DNA of 64,000 nt. It comes from Adiantum capillus-veneris (taxonomy: Eukaryota; Streptophyta; Polypodiopsida; Polypodiales; Pteridaceae). The notes under the pieces are model-generated. The model was not told the DNA's origin. It saw only the letters and a list, made by a program, of their open reading frames with translations, and did not search any database. The first letter of the stretch is position 1. Each line of letters opens with the position of its first letter. A program made the position numbers and the translations under genes. Below, piece by piece: positions 1 through 11,172 of this stretch. The stretch lies in NCBI GenBank assembly GCA_014529385.2, contig CM043965.1, forward strand, positions 63,509,933 through 63,573,932, read 5' to 3'.

Positions 1-2275
1 AGAGTGTTCTTTGATGATATCATCATCTACTCTAATTCATGAGACGAACACAAGCAACACCTCCAGGTAATATTTCAAGTTTTAAGAGAGAATAAACTTT
101 ATGTTAATCAAAAGAAAAGTGAATTTTTCTTACAAGTGATTCAGTATTTATGTCACATTATGTCTCAAGATGGCGTCCAAATGGATCCATCAAAATTAGA
201 GGTAATAAAAGGATGGCCTAAACCAAGGAATCTTCATGAACTAAGAAGCTTTATATGTATGTGTGCATACCATAGACAAAAATAGAAAAGTTCTCACAAA
301 TTTCAGGACCATTACATGACCTAACAAAGAAAAACGTTAGGTATACATGGTCTGCCAAGGAGAACAATGCTTTTGAAAAGCTTATCTCTCAACTTGTGCT
401 TACACTACCGGATCTCTCAAAGCCATTTGAGGTCCAATGTGATGCTTGTGGTGATTGCCTTGGAGCTGTTTTGGTCCAAGAAAGGAACGTCATAGCCTAT
501 GAAAGTCGAAGGCTCGACCCTGTTGAGCAAGCTCTAGGCATATATGAAAAGGAACTCCTCGCAGTTCTACATGCCTTAGACTCATGGACGCACTACTTAT
601 TGGGGACTCCTTTCATTCTGCGAACGGATTACCAAAGTCTTAAGTACTTCATGACACAAACCAAGCTCTTTGACAAACAAATGAGGTGGACAAATTTCCT
701 TTCGCAATTTCATTTTCATATTGCTCACATTGCTGGCAAGCATAATCAAGTAGCTGATGCACTCTCAAGATGACCGAGAGTGAATGCGGTTTCCATAGCG
801 ACTCACAATGATCTATCTTCTATGATAGATGAGTATGCTATTGATCCCGATTTTAGAGATGTGATTTCAGCCCTTACACTAGGGAAGAAAGAGGAACCAT
901 TTACTTTACAAGATGGTTATCTTCTCTATGGCAATAGACTATTGTTACTAACTCACTCCGTGAGAAAGTAATGTATGAATCTCATGCTCCTCCTTATGCA
1001 GGGCATATAGGGATTTAGTCTACCTTAAAAGGGATTGAAACATATTTCTATTCACCTACCATGAAATCAAACATACAAGAGTATGTTTCTAAATGTGTGG
1101 TATGCCAAAAGACGAAGTTTGATAGAGGGAAGCAACGTGGATTGCTTCAACCTTTGCCAATCCCTAATTCACCATGGGAGAGCATATCCATGGATTTTAT
1201 CTTTGGATTGCCTAAGTCTATCCATGAGAATACGGGAATATGGACGATAATAGACAGGTTCAGTAAACAAGCTCATCTTATACCTGTCAAAAAGACTATC
1301 AAAGCCCATCAAATTGCAACCCTCTTCATTTCACAAATCTTCAAGTACCATGGCTTGCCAATGTCCATAGTGTCGGATAGAGATCCTAGAATGACCAGTA
1401 ATTTTTGGAAGGGTCTCTTGAGAATTTAGGGTTAAGGCTAAAATTCTCTTTGCCCTATCACCCGCAAACGGATGGCCAAAGTGAAATAGCTAACCTAAAA
1501 ATTCTTGATCTACTAAAAGCCTATGTAACGGAAGTAGATCAAAGATCCCAATGGGAGAAGTACTTACCCTTAGTGAAGTATGCTTACAACAACACTGTAC
1601 ATACTTCCACGGGAAAAGCACCTTTCGAGGTAATTGAGGGAAGATAAAAAAGTCCCTTGCTACTTAAGGTAGACACGAAGATCGTCAATGCAAGTGAGTA
1701 TAGCCGAGACCTACAAGAATATTTCCAAAAGATTAAGGATGTTATCTCTATCTCACAGCAAAGGCAAACGGCTATTGCTGATAAGCACAGAAGAGCCCAA
1801 GACTTTAAAGAAAATGATTGGGTCTTACTCAAATTTCCCAAGGCTCGATTAAGGCACACAACGAGCAAGAATCCTACGAGACACCAAAAGTACTATGATA
1901 AGTTAGCAAAAAGGTACTATGGTCCCTTCCAGATTCTTAGGCCTATCAATAAGATGGACTATCAAATCAAGTTGCCCAGCCATTGGCTCATACACAATGC
2001 TTTCCATGTGAGCGTACTAAAGCCTTACAAAGGAGAGCCACCTCAAGAACCAACTATATATTGAAGACCCACCGGCGATCGAGGACCAAGAAGAGGTGCT
2101 GTAACCCAAGTCCATTCTCCGACATGAAGACAAGGTAATAAGAGGCAGTAAGACTATCTGATGATATCTTATTAATTTTAAGAATTATCCTTTTGAAGAT
2201 GCTAGATGGATGCAAGGCATACGATTAAAGGATAACCTAAACCTTGTCAAGTCTTACAATGCTTCCCTAGAGTAA
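1..2275 (+). pseudogene. G1 pol remnant: RT end, RNase H, integrase, chromodomain-like tail
   Basis: The first bases encode the RT active-site stretch VFFDDIIIYS, followed by an in-frame TGA at 40-42. Bases 396-773 encode RNase H (DACGDCLGAVL, then AYESRRL, ending in the QVADALSR motif). Bases 1061-1647 encode integrase: the second half of the zinc finger (CVVCQKTK), catalytic Asp in SMDFIFGLP, second Asp in SDRDPRMTSNFW, and the HPQTDGQSE segment carrying the Glu, with a frameshift near 1405-1430. Bases 1657-2064 encode the GPFQI/LPSHWLIHNAFHVS C-terminal region. After another frame change near 2057-2064 the RGSK...YLINFKNYPFEDARWM segment to 2275 looks like a chromodomain, broken by stops. 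Domain order is diagnostic of Ty3/gypsy, and the chromodomain points to the chromovirus branch. At least two frameshifts and four stops make it a pseudogene. Confidence 0.88.
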
Positions 2276-2687
2276 GCAAATGTACAAATGTTAAAAATGA
2301 ACAAAGTTTTTGTCTTATAAGACTCTCTTTTTCTTTATTGTGCACAAAAATGAAGTAGTGTGCATGCTTAGATCAAGTTTGCGGAGACGAAGTCTCCCAA
2401 ACACCAAGTAGAGCTTGTCACTCTACTATGGAAGATTGATAGGACTAATGTGCAGACATGCTTGCGGCAGCTTAGGCTCTCAAGCACCAAATGGACTAGT
2501 CATCCATTCTGGAACGATGTTGTAGGGTAACATAGGGATCCTCTACCCACTAGAAAAAGGACTAATGAATATGCATTATCTTCTCTATTCCATAGTCTAG
2601 GAGGACTATGATTTCAAGAGAGAGGTAATGTCATAATGATTAATATCTAATTCTCCTAAATGATTTTCTCATGTTAAACTGATCATT
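2276..2687. other. G1 untranslated region before the 3' LTR
   Basis: No coding signal seen. It lies between the chromodomain remnant and the purine tract and is probably 3' untranslated sequence of G1. Confidence 0.5.
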
Positions 2688-2700
2688 TAATATGGGGGAG
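2688..2700 (+). other. Polypurine tract of G1
   Basis: The run AATATGGGGGAG lies directly against the TG that opens the LTR, as expected for the plus-strand primer of reverse transcription. Confidence 0.6.
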
Positions 2701-3005
2701 TGCTAGGGGAGAAAAAGCTAGAATATTGGTTAAGCTGGCAGACCGGCCACAGTAGGATCCAAAGGAGGGAAAATAGGGATCCAAAAGGGGGGCCCATATG
2801 CAAAAGGGCAAGGTGCAACAATGGGCTCAAAAGACCCTAAGGTTCAACCCATTAAGACTTCCAAAATGCTAAGGTTCCAAAATTCAAAGGTTGTGTCCAA
2901 AGGTCAAAAGCCTAGGAAAATTGGATGCTTTGTGTGTGCTCAAAAAGTCTTCATGCATCCCTACATAGGAGGGGGCGAGCCCTATAAGTAGGAGATGAGA
3001 GAGAA

Positions 3006-3006
<1 letters not shown>

Positions 3007-3066
<60 letters not shown>
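3007..3066. repeat. (CA)n microsatellite
   Basis: About 30 uninterrupted CA units inside the G1 LTR. Confidence 0.97.
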
Positions 3067-3070
<4 letters not shown>

Positions 3071-3547
3071 AGCTCCTTTACACAAAGGGAAAGAGGGACA
3101 CATGTCAACTCCCTAGCCCATATGCCCACAAGGTGTACTTAAATCCTATTGGATGGACACGGAGGTGGAACAATGAGAATTACGCTAACGTAAATCTAGT
3201 TTAATTAATTTAAAAACACTTAATAAAAGAACCAATAAGAATTAAGCTCTCTAGAAGACTATTGGGCAGTCTCCCAAGGGGTCCAATGAGCATTCAACAG
3301 CCCAATGGCTTGCCTGATTCCTATTGGCCGGGAGACAAAGGGGTCCAATGAGAGTTTAGTTGCATTAATTAATTATTTGAAGATCTCACAAAAGGGGAAA
3401 GGGGGACACATGTCAGAAGGCTATCACTTCTGCTGCTTAAATTTTATTGGCTAAGGCTGGCATGTGGCAATAGGGTGTGAGCATGAGCAAATAGCAAGAG
3501 GGGTCGACCAAGAGAGAGTGGGGGCTGATTTTTCAAAGGCATTATTG

Positions 3548-3549
<2 letters not shown>

Positions 3550-3610
<61 letters not shown>
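3550..3610. repeat. (AC)n microsatellite
   Basis: About 30 AC units inside the G1 LTR, 25 bases upstream of a CT tract. Confidence 0.97.
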
Positions 3611-3614
<4 letters not shown>

Positions 3615-3632
3615 CCATGTGTGGAGTAAGAA

Positions 3633-3633
<1 letters not shown>

Positions 3634-3677
<44 letters not shown>
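3634..3677. repeat. (CT)n microsatellite
   Basis: About 21 CT units followed by a C/T-rich stretch, inside the G1 LTR. Confidence 0.97.
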
Positions 3678-3679
<2 letters not shown>

Positions 3680-4356
3680 CCTCCCCCTCCTTCTCAAGAT
3701 TTAATGGAAATCTTATCACCTACTCCAAGCTTGTGAGAAGGGAGGCCTATACCAACAACTTTTGGCGTTGTGATGCAAATCCAACCAAGAGCCAAGCTTC
3801 AATGCATGCTCATCTCTTCTACCATGCTAATTACTAAGCTAAGCTATGCTAATATGAGTGATTACGTGAGGAGATGTACATCTTTCTCGTAAGACTACTC
3901 CTTCTTCCTCTCAGTCTACTCTCATACCACGCTAGCTCTCACCATCTTCGAAGGTGTGTGAGGTCTTCGGTCTGAGACCGTGAGGGAATTGATGTTGTGT
4001 TTAATAAATGTTTTGCTTAGTGCTTAAAGTTTCCATCTTCATTACACTAGCTATATTGAAGGAACACAAAGGATTGTATTGTAAAATGTCTCTCTTGATG
4101 GGAGAAACCATAATACAAAGCCTTTTGGAGGGGGGACCGGCTCCATGTAAATTCGGTCCTCAACTGTTGTCAATAGCTTAATTTCTCTCTCTTTTGAAGT
4201 ATTGTTCATGCTATCTAACTAGGTGTTATACTTTTTGTTGCTCTCTCCACCCAAGCACTCTTGTTATTCGCATTAGGAATCTATTCTAATGAAATGCTCA
4301 TTATGTTCATGCTATTTTCCCCTACACACAAGTTACTAGGCCATTAAATGTTACAG

Positions 4357-5338
4357 GGAAGCTGTATATGTGAATAGAGCTCACCGATTCCTGTCTTTGT
4401 TTTTGATCCATCATTCCTCACACATACCTTATATTCCCGCAGATCTTCAATTTCCACGTTTGGATTTCGTATGCCCTAGATATGGTAGGTTTACCTTTCG
4501 GGTCACCGTCGCATTTAGGTCAACATTTGATGTCTTCAATTTGCTTCTAGACTTTTTCTAGAAGTTCTTCATAGTATGGCGTTTTGTTGTTTGGCTTCAC
4601 GTTTTTCATTGCTTCTCTCATTTTTAAAAAAATTAGATTTTAGAAAGAAAATCCAAAAAAGGTACTTAAAAATTGTAATAAATCCAAAATTTAGCAAAAT
4701 AAATCCAAAATTTTAAAAAACTACCCCAAAAAATATGTGAATTATTCTTGACAAAGAAAATAAACTTTTTGCTATATACAAAATATTTAGGCCATTATTG
4801 GTTATTTTTTGTGCTTTTTTTGATTTTGACCATATTTGATCGTATAATCAGAGGCAAAATATGAAAACTTATATATAGGAAGTATATACAAGAGTATGGG
4901 GTTACTTTTGGCCCTAACATGACGTGATCCCCCTTTAACTACTTATAGGCAATAAAATGCAACAACGTTTAAACCGTTGTTAAACAGTGTCCGATAATAT
5001 GTATAAAACATTTTGCAATGGGTTCCGTATTGAATGCCTCCCCCCTCTCGATAGTGAATCCTCCCGGACAATTGCCGATGAAGTTCTTGAGGTGGGATGA
5101 TAAGCCCGTGGACTTATGGCATTTGGTGCAAAGGTGGTGCTCCATGTTTGAATGAATGTGTGCCATGGAGTTTAAGTTGTAGTTGAAGTATGCGATCCTT
5201 CATAGGTAAGTTGTAGAATTTTGTTTTGACCGTGAATACTCAAATCTTGGGTTGCCAAATGTTTTTGTTTTTTGACATAGGTGACATAAATGCTATTCTG
5301 ATTGGTGAGATTTTGGGGTTTGGGACACGAATCTTCAC
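4357..5338. repeat. Left arm of a ~1 kb imperfect inverted repeat
   Basis: This arm pairs with the reverse complement of 7003-7975. It starts GGAAGCTGTATATGTG and the other arm ends CACATATACAGCTTCC. Similarity runs through the whole arm with scattered substitutions and short indels, up to AATCTTCA at 5330-5337. Both arms retain a related open stretch (CFIHIIGHCLT), but frames differ through indels, so I do not call a gene. No convincing target duplication flanks the pair. Confidence 0.88.
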
Positions 5339-5374
5339 TTGGTGTTGATGTGTTTGCATCAGGAGCTTTGAAAT

Positions 5375-6830
5375 CTAAATTTCATGGGTGGGTCTTATGG
5401 ACTTGGACCATGCTTTGGCAGCTTGGTTGTTTGGTCCGTTTCTTGAGCTAAAAGGGTGCATCTTTTTGTTCTTGACTTTTTGCTTGTCCGCACCCTTCTT
5501 TAGATGTTGGGCGTTTCCTTGTCTCCGTTGTGGATGTGCATGGCTTGTGGTTCTTCCTGAGCCATGAGATACCATCCCTTCTGTGCTTGAACCATAATTT
5601 AGGGAACCCAGATCATTTGTTGCAAGATTTGGGTTTGTGATCCCAAAGTGGTAGCATGTTTGTGGCCCTGCTTTTGAGGGTTTTGACCTTGTTTTTGATA
5701 ATTCCTTGGTGGATTCTATCTTTGTGGGCTCTTTGATCGATGGCTTGGGTTTCCATTGCATCGTCGTATTCAATAGATGCTCCGTTGTTGAGACCCCCTT
5801 GGATGTTTTTGTTGGGTGAGAGAATGGAATGTCATGAAGATTAGTCATATGGTGGAGTTGAATTGCTTCCTCTAACTAGTCAACTTTGACATTGTAAGTT
5901 TGTTGCCATGGCTGGCCAAGGAGCAATTGGTGGTTTTCATGGGAATCTTTGACCACATAAAATTTGTGTGGGAAGACCATGGAGCCGATTTTCATAGGTA
6001 TTATGGTCATGCCCTATGCTCGTATTTGAGGGCATGTATACCCTTGGATTTTTTGACAGGTTGTGTGCAGATCCGTGTCGGCAAGCTTGTTGTATAGGCT
6101 CAAGGAAATTACATTCCCCTGGGCTCCTAAATCTACTAGTGCATTTTCCAACACTTGGTTGCTTCTTTCTTTAACTTGAATTACCGGATCCACCCGATCT
6201 TCTTCTTTTTCTATCAGAGCCACTTTGTTTATTTGCAGTGGTCCTCCTTTTAGCTTTTGTTGTAATAGAAGTTTGCATCTTGCAATGCGTTCCTTAGCTT
6301 CTGCTTGAGCTTCGTCTACCACTTCGGCCTTTTCTTTTGCGTGTTGTTTTTCCACATTGATCTTTTGTAGCATATCGTAGGTTAGTGGCAAATGGTATTT
6401 CTGTTGGATTTGTTTCTCTAGATTTGCCGTGATCATGTAGTACCGTACCACATCATAACCATCTTGATCACAAAAATTTATAGTGGGACTGTCTTCAATA
6501 GCACACACATCCAAGGTTTCCAGAATATGTTCCCATTCTAAAGGCTCTAGTGCTTCTTTTGGAAAGGGTTCTGGGATATAGTATTTGTTTTCTAAAGCCC
6601 TTTCTAGGATACATTCCTCTTGTTTCAAGCTACCGTAATCTGAAGCTCTGCACATCCATAGCTGTTTGGACTGACCTAATCATGCTTGAAGTTTAGATCT
6701 AGCTAATGAAACCGAATCAAACTCTTCAGTCCCGGAGTTCTTGTCACATCCGTTTAAGTATGCTCTATTAAATTTATCCTGGTTGAGGTCTCCATACGTT
6801 GCCAGGAAATCAAATATTGAGGGGTCTAAA
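5375..6830 (-). pseudogene. Minus-strand gag-protease remnant inside the inverted repeat
   Basis: Reading right to left: an acidic, Lys/Glu-rich segment (about 6655-6180), then a retropepsin-like domain. The active-site region reads ALVDLGAQGNVIS (Asp-Leu-Gly where D-T/S-G is usual), and after a frameshift near 6010 the flap side ends in QLLLGQPWQQTYNVKVD, the conserved second half of plant retroelement proteases. A further stop leads to a basic, Ser/Pro/Lys-rich linker (5848-5375) like the one downstream of the retropepsin at 37.8 kb. An upstream stretch (DPSIFDFLATYGDLNQ) extends the coding signal to about 6827. RT and integrase are absent. The DLG triad plus frameshifts indicate a dead copy. 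Confidence 0.7.
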
Positions 6831-7002
6831 AGTATGTACATGTTAAAAGAAAATAATATAGGTAGAAAAAATATAAAGAGGCCAACTTAAAAAAATTATC
6901 TCTCTTATTATGAGGCTACCATGAAAAGATGAATATTTTTGGTGTTTTAATTTATGAGAGTGAAAAGGAGAATAATTGTAGAAAGGAAAAATCACAATAG
7001 TC
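6831..7002. other. AT-rich spacer
   Basis: Short AT-rich stretch between the gag-protease remnant and the right inverted arm. Nothing recognisable. Confidence 0.4.
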
Positions 7003-7975
7003 TGAAGATTTGGGTCCCAAAGCCCAAAACCTCACCAATAAAAAGAGCATTTATATCATCTATGTCAAAAAAAAAAACGTTTGGCAACCCACAAGTCAAG
7101 TATCCACGGTCAAAACAAAATTCTATAACTTACCTATGAAGGATCACATACTTCAACTACAACTTAAACTCCATGGCACACATTCATTATCATGGAGCAC
7201 CACCTTTGCACAAATGCCATAAGCCCATGGGATTATCATCCCACCTCAACAACTTCATAAAAAATTGTCCGGGAAGACTCACTATCGAGAGGGGGGAGGC
7301 ATTCCATACGAAACCCATTGCAAAATGTTTTATACATATTATCGGGCATTGTTTAACAAAGGTTTAAACCTTGTTACATTTTATTGCCTATAAGTAGTTA
7401 AAGGGGGATCACATCATGCTAGGTCCAAAAGTAACCCCATACTCTTGTGTATACTTCCTATATTTAAGTTTTCATATTTTGCCTCTAATTATATGGTCAA
7501 AATCGAGAAAAAGACAAACAATAGACCAATAATGGCCTAAATATTTTGTATATATCAAAAAGTTTATTTCATTTGTCAAGAATAATTCACATATTTTTGA
7601 GTAGTTTTTTTGATAATTTTTGGATTTATCTTACTAAATTTTGGATTTAATACAAATTTGAAGTACCTTTTTTGGATTTTCTTTCTCAAATCTAATTTAA
7701 AAAATAACCTGAGGAAGCAATGAAAAACTTGAAGCCAAACAACAGAATGCCATACCATGAAAAACTTCCAAAAAAAGTTTGGAAGCAAATTGAAGACGTC
7801 GAATTTTGACCTAAATGCAACGGTGGCCCAAACGGTAAACCTGCCGTATCTAGGGCATCAGAAGTCCAAACATGGAAATTGAAGATCCGTGGGGAATCTA
7901 AGGTATGTGCAAGGAATGATGGGATCAAAAACAAAGACAAGAATTTGTGAGCTCTAGGCACATATACAGCTTCCT
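7003..7975. repeat. Right arm of the ~1 kb inverted repeat
   Basis: Reverse complement of 4357-5338 with diverged positions. It begins TGAAGATT and ends CATATACAGCTTCC. The arm does not begin and end as an LTR would (no TG...CA), so a foldback or TIR-type element, or an inverted duplication, is more likely than two LTRs. Confidence 0.88.
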
Positions 7976-9749
7976 TATGCCTTGTGCATGTCTCCCATGC
8001 TTAGAAATCATTGAATGGACCACCAAAAGTCAAGATAGAACAAGTCTAGGAGATTTCAAGACAAACTGTTGAAAAATGGCAAAAACTAGGGCAAACCAAG
8101 GGGAAATTCCAGAAATTTTATGGCATAAGCTTGGAGACACCCAACGGAAGCCAATGCCATAGGAAAGTTGGCAAAAACTTCAAGAAAATTGTAATGAGGG
8201 CAAAATTTTCATCTTAAGGACGTTTTTCATCAAACGACTTCCTACCAAGTGACCAAAAGCACTAAAGCTATGTGGCAACCCTTGAATAACTCAAAAACGA
8301 CCATAGGGAGCTGGGCAACCAAGATGGACCTCATCAAAATGCCATAATAGGGTCACATGCAAGAAAATCACATGCCTTTATGATGAACCCAATGACAGTC
8401 CTTGCCAGCACCTCAGATGCATACAATAAGCAAATAGAAGACCTCCAAGAGCAGCTAGAGATATCAAAGCTTGCCTGCATCACTAACAAGGTTGTTAGCT
8501 ATAGGGAAAGCAAGCATCACAAGAAGGAGAATGCCATGCACAAAACAGTAATCCAGGCAGTACTCACATAAGTGGAGGAGATTAGAGAGTCAATGAGCAA
8601 GAGGTTAGCCATCATAGAGCTTCCACCACGGGAGTTAGGTTTTGCAGACACTCTCCTTAGCTTTTTTTGAGGAAGCAAAAGATACAAAGACTTTAGAAGA
8701 GCAAGAAGAGGGCTCGGTAGATGCGGGTACTACATCCCCTTCTGAGGACATCATGCCACCATAGGAGCACTGGAAAAGGACTCAACCCTTGGTGGACAAA
8801 AACCTCCTCTATAAGGAAGAACTATTGAAATTTGACTTGTAAAGTTCATTACCACAATAGAGCTTAGAGATGAGGTTCCTAAGCCCCAAATACTTTATGC
8901 CCTGCTCAACTGGAGAACCATGGAAGAAAAGAAAAGTCTACTTGCCTCACCACTGCCAAATGCAAATGGAAGTTATCAAGAATGCGACCTGTCAAAGTGG
9001 ATAATTGAGGATCTTATAGCAATGTGCATAACATGGAAGACATCCTTCATAATTGAGCATAAAAATAGGTTACAATAAAATTGTTCACGTCACTGTACCA
9101 GTAGGTTGAGACCCCACATACTTTCCCATTATTAACCGTAGGACCTGGCCAGATTTTGAACACTGCAGCATGCTCATCCCTCTTGGCTCAATTATCCAAT
9201 GTTTGCAAATCCCAACACTTCTCCCTCCATTGGATATATGTGCAAGTCACTCAAATAGATGATTAGATTAGTGCACGACAGGCCGGACATAGCATGCAAG
9301 AGAACGCTAAAGATTTGTTATATGATGTCCGCTTGCATCAACACATTCAACAACACAGATCAAGTGGAATTTATTTTTGGAAGGTAATAAAAGTCTTATA
9401 TTTAACTTTAATGACACTTCAAAAATGAAACTCATATTTGGATTATTTGCCCGGCTGATGTTTCTACCAAGTTGCTACATGCAGACATTTGAAGCAGCCT
9501 TCTACACCGGCTACTTTGAGATGGACATCACAATCTTTAGGCCAGTCTGCAAGGACTCACATGCCAAAATTGTTGCTTACATGATTCATGAGTGCAACAC
9601 ACCATATTCATGCCTCTACCATTAGCCAAAAGAAGACCAATGGGAGCAGATGACTCTAGCTTTCAACTAGCACATGTCAGAAAAGAAGATCATGTCACTA
9701 CCTCATGCATAAAGGTCTTGTCATGGACAAAAAGAAGTTAGGAGGGGGG
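7976..9749 (+). pseudogene. Degenerate coding remnant, probably retroelement gag-like
   Basis: Two readable stretches remain. At 8383-8760, with one stop and one frameshift, a Gln/Glu/Lys-rich coiled-coil-like segment (KQIEDLQEQLEISKL) continues into an acidic tail. At 9377-9625 an 82-codon stretch (MQTFEAAFYTGYFEMDITIF) is open, and weaker coding flavour precedes it from about 9100. I recognise no domain. The retroelement reading rests on the polypurine tract and LTR-like start that follow. Confidence 0.3.
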
Positions 9750-10560
9750 TGTTGAGGCCAAGCAATAGCTACAAGTTTCTTTAGATGCACACTTTGGCAA
9801 GAAGCACTAAAGTCATCACATCCTCACCCTGTATAATATTTTGTCTACATCACTTTTTGGTGCCCAATAGGCAATGTAAATTACTCGAGCCATTGTTTGT
9901 AAATTCTACTTTGCGGTGAATCCAAAGACATAAATGAGAATAATGTCATTACATCCAATGCTAGCTCTCACGTTTTGTAAAATCTCATGGTTTTTACCCT
10001 CATCCCATCTCTGGCCCTAGATATATGAAAAAAAAGCCTCATTTTTAAGGACATAATTATTGTAACCCACTTGAGAGCTCGTGGTGCAAAGCTACCGATG
10101 CTTGCATCACTTTCTGTACGGGTAACCATTGCTAATGAAAATTCATGTGTTGCTTCTACATACTCTAAGCCTCATGTTGATTGTTGTTTTGTCAAGTTTG
10201 AGTGTGTGTGTGTGTGTGTGTGTGCTCAATGTGCACGCACGCGCGACACATTGAGCAGTTTTTTCTCTAGGTCACCTAGTGTGTTGAATTTTGATTTGTG
10301 GTCATTTGGTGCATCTAATGCAATGTTTGATCTTGGATAGAGGTAGGCACAATTGAGGAGGTCCAAAATGACCCCTCATTCGTCATTTTTGGTCACGGTT
10401 GGTGGTGGAAATGGTCACAATTTCTCACCTACCACCCTAGCTTACATGATGTTTTGAGTGCAGATTAGGTTCTCCTTGGTTTGTATGTCCATGATCTAGG
10501 AGCATTGCAAGTTTGTTGGAGCACATTAGGAGTCCCTACAACCACTTGCACATTTAGGTA
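9750..10560 (+). repeat. Possible 3' LTR following a polypurine tract
   Basis: GTTAGGAGGGGGG at about 9737-9749 is followed immediately by TGTTGAGGCCAAGC, the usual polypurine-LTR junction layout. An AGATATATGAAAAAAAAGCC stretch near 10019-10038 could be the LTR TATA region. The 3' end is not defined because no second copy is visible. A (TG)n run at 10204-10224 and a small inverted repeat (CTCAATGTG/CACATTGAG) lie inside. Confidence 0.3.
10204..10224. repeat. (TG)n microsatellite
   Basis: About 10 TG units followed by a CG-alternating GCACGCACGCGCG stretch, prone to alternative DNA structure. Confidence 0.9.
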
Positions 10561-10745
10561 GCTTTTATTAGTTTTGTCATTTTAGGTACTTGCAACACTT
10601 CTCTCCTTAGTGCATTGTCACTTAGGACTTTGCATTCGATGTTTCCATGCACTGGACAAGTCGGCTATGTCCTTGTATTGACATATTTTATGTAGGTTTG
10701 AGTTCTCACTATGCTACTTTGTTTGATCACAACAATCTACTAACA

Positions 10746-11172
10746 CTAGGGGAAGGTCCACATGGTGGGATGTAGGGCCCATCATGTGGAACCCTACCCC
10801 CAACCAAGTCTAAAAAATGTGGAGCAAAAACTACCAAGAAAATTATGTGTGAGTGTATGTATAACCCAATTTTGAAAATTTTGGAGCAAAAAATTACTAT
10901 GTAAAAGATGTTACCACATGGTAAAGTGGTGCCTGTAGGGTTGATACAGAAGCATCATATGACATAAAGTTTATAATGCAGAGTAATGAGTAAGAGAAAA
11001 CCTCTTCCTATTGTTTACCATAGCCAAATCGCGTCCTGATCGAGTAGATAATTTCAAGTCTTTGTATGTGCACATCATCCAATATCTTGCAAAAGTGTTA
11101 CATAAAAGTTTGATAACCTCAAAACTTCATCAATAATAAAAATTGATTCTAGATAACAATGTATATGCATTT
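10746..11172 (+). repeat. Direct repeat copy 1 (~420 bp)
   Basis: Matches 13971-14385 in the same orientation from CTAGGGGAAG to TGTATATGCAT, with many substitutions and small indels. The first 50 bases contain an inverted repeat (CCACATGGTGGG/CCCATCATGTGG) able to form a hairpin. No reading frame is conserved. Could be a short interspersed element, an LTR fragment, or a duplicated piece of older DNA. Confidence 0.8.

Larger units (their letters stand above)
1..4326 (+). mobile_element. Ty3/gypsy element G1, 5'-truncated by window edge
   Basis: The 3' half of a gypsy retrotransposon: end of reverse transcriptase, RNase H, integrase and a chromodomain-like tail in the order typical of plant chromoviruses, then a ~425-bp untranslated stretch, a purine-rich tract and a 3' LTR. 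The 5' LTR, gag and protease lie left of the window, so no target duplication can be tested. Reading frames are broken many times, so the copy is not autonomous. Confidence 0.85.
2701..4326 (+). repeat. G1 3' LTR (~1.63 kb) packed with microsatellites
   Basis: It opens TGCTAGGGGAGAAAA directly after the polypurine tract and closes TTTTCCCCTACA, so the ends form an imperfect inverted repeat with TG...CA termini. AATAAATG near 4001-4010 is a plausible polyadenylation signal. Two long AC/CA tracts and a CT tract lie inside. The end could be two bases later (4328). The 5' LTR is outside the window, so the boundaries rest on terminal symmetry only. Confidence 0.6.

Noticed and set aside
4357-7975. 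Inverted ~1 kb arms as the two LTRs of a retrotransposon
   Set aside because: LTRs are direct repeats with TG...CA ends; these are inverted and lack those ends and a flanking duplication.
10071-10340. Small open frames across dinucleotide tracts (also at 2884-3204, 3444-3837, 23390-23747, 53621-53857)
   Set aside because: They depend on CA, CT or TG runs, which are open by composition. No domain or conserved start.
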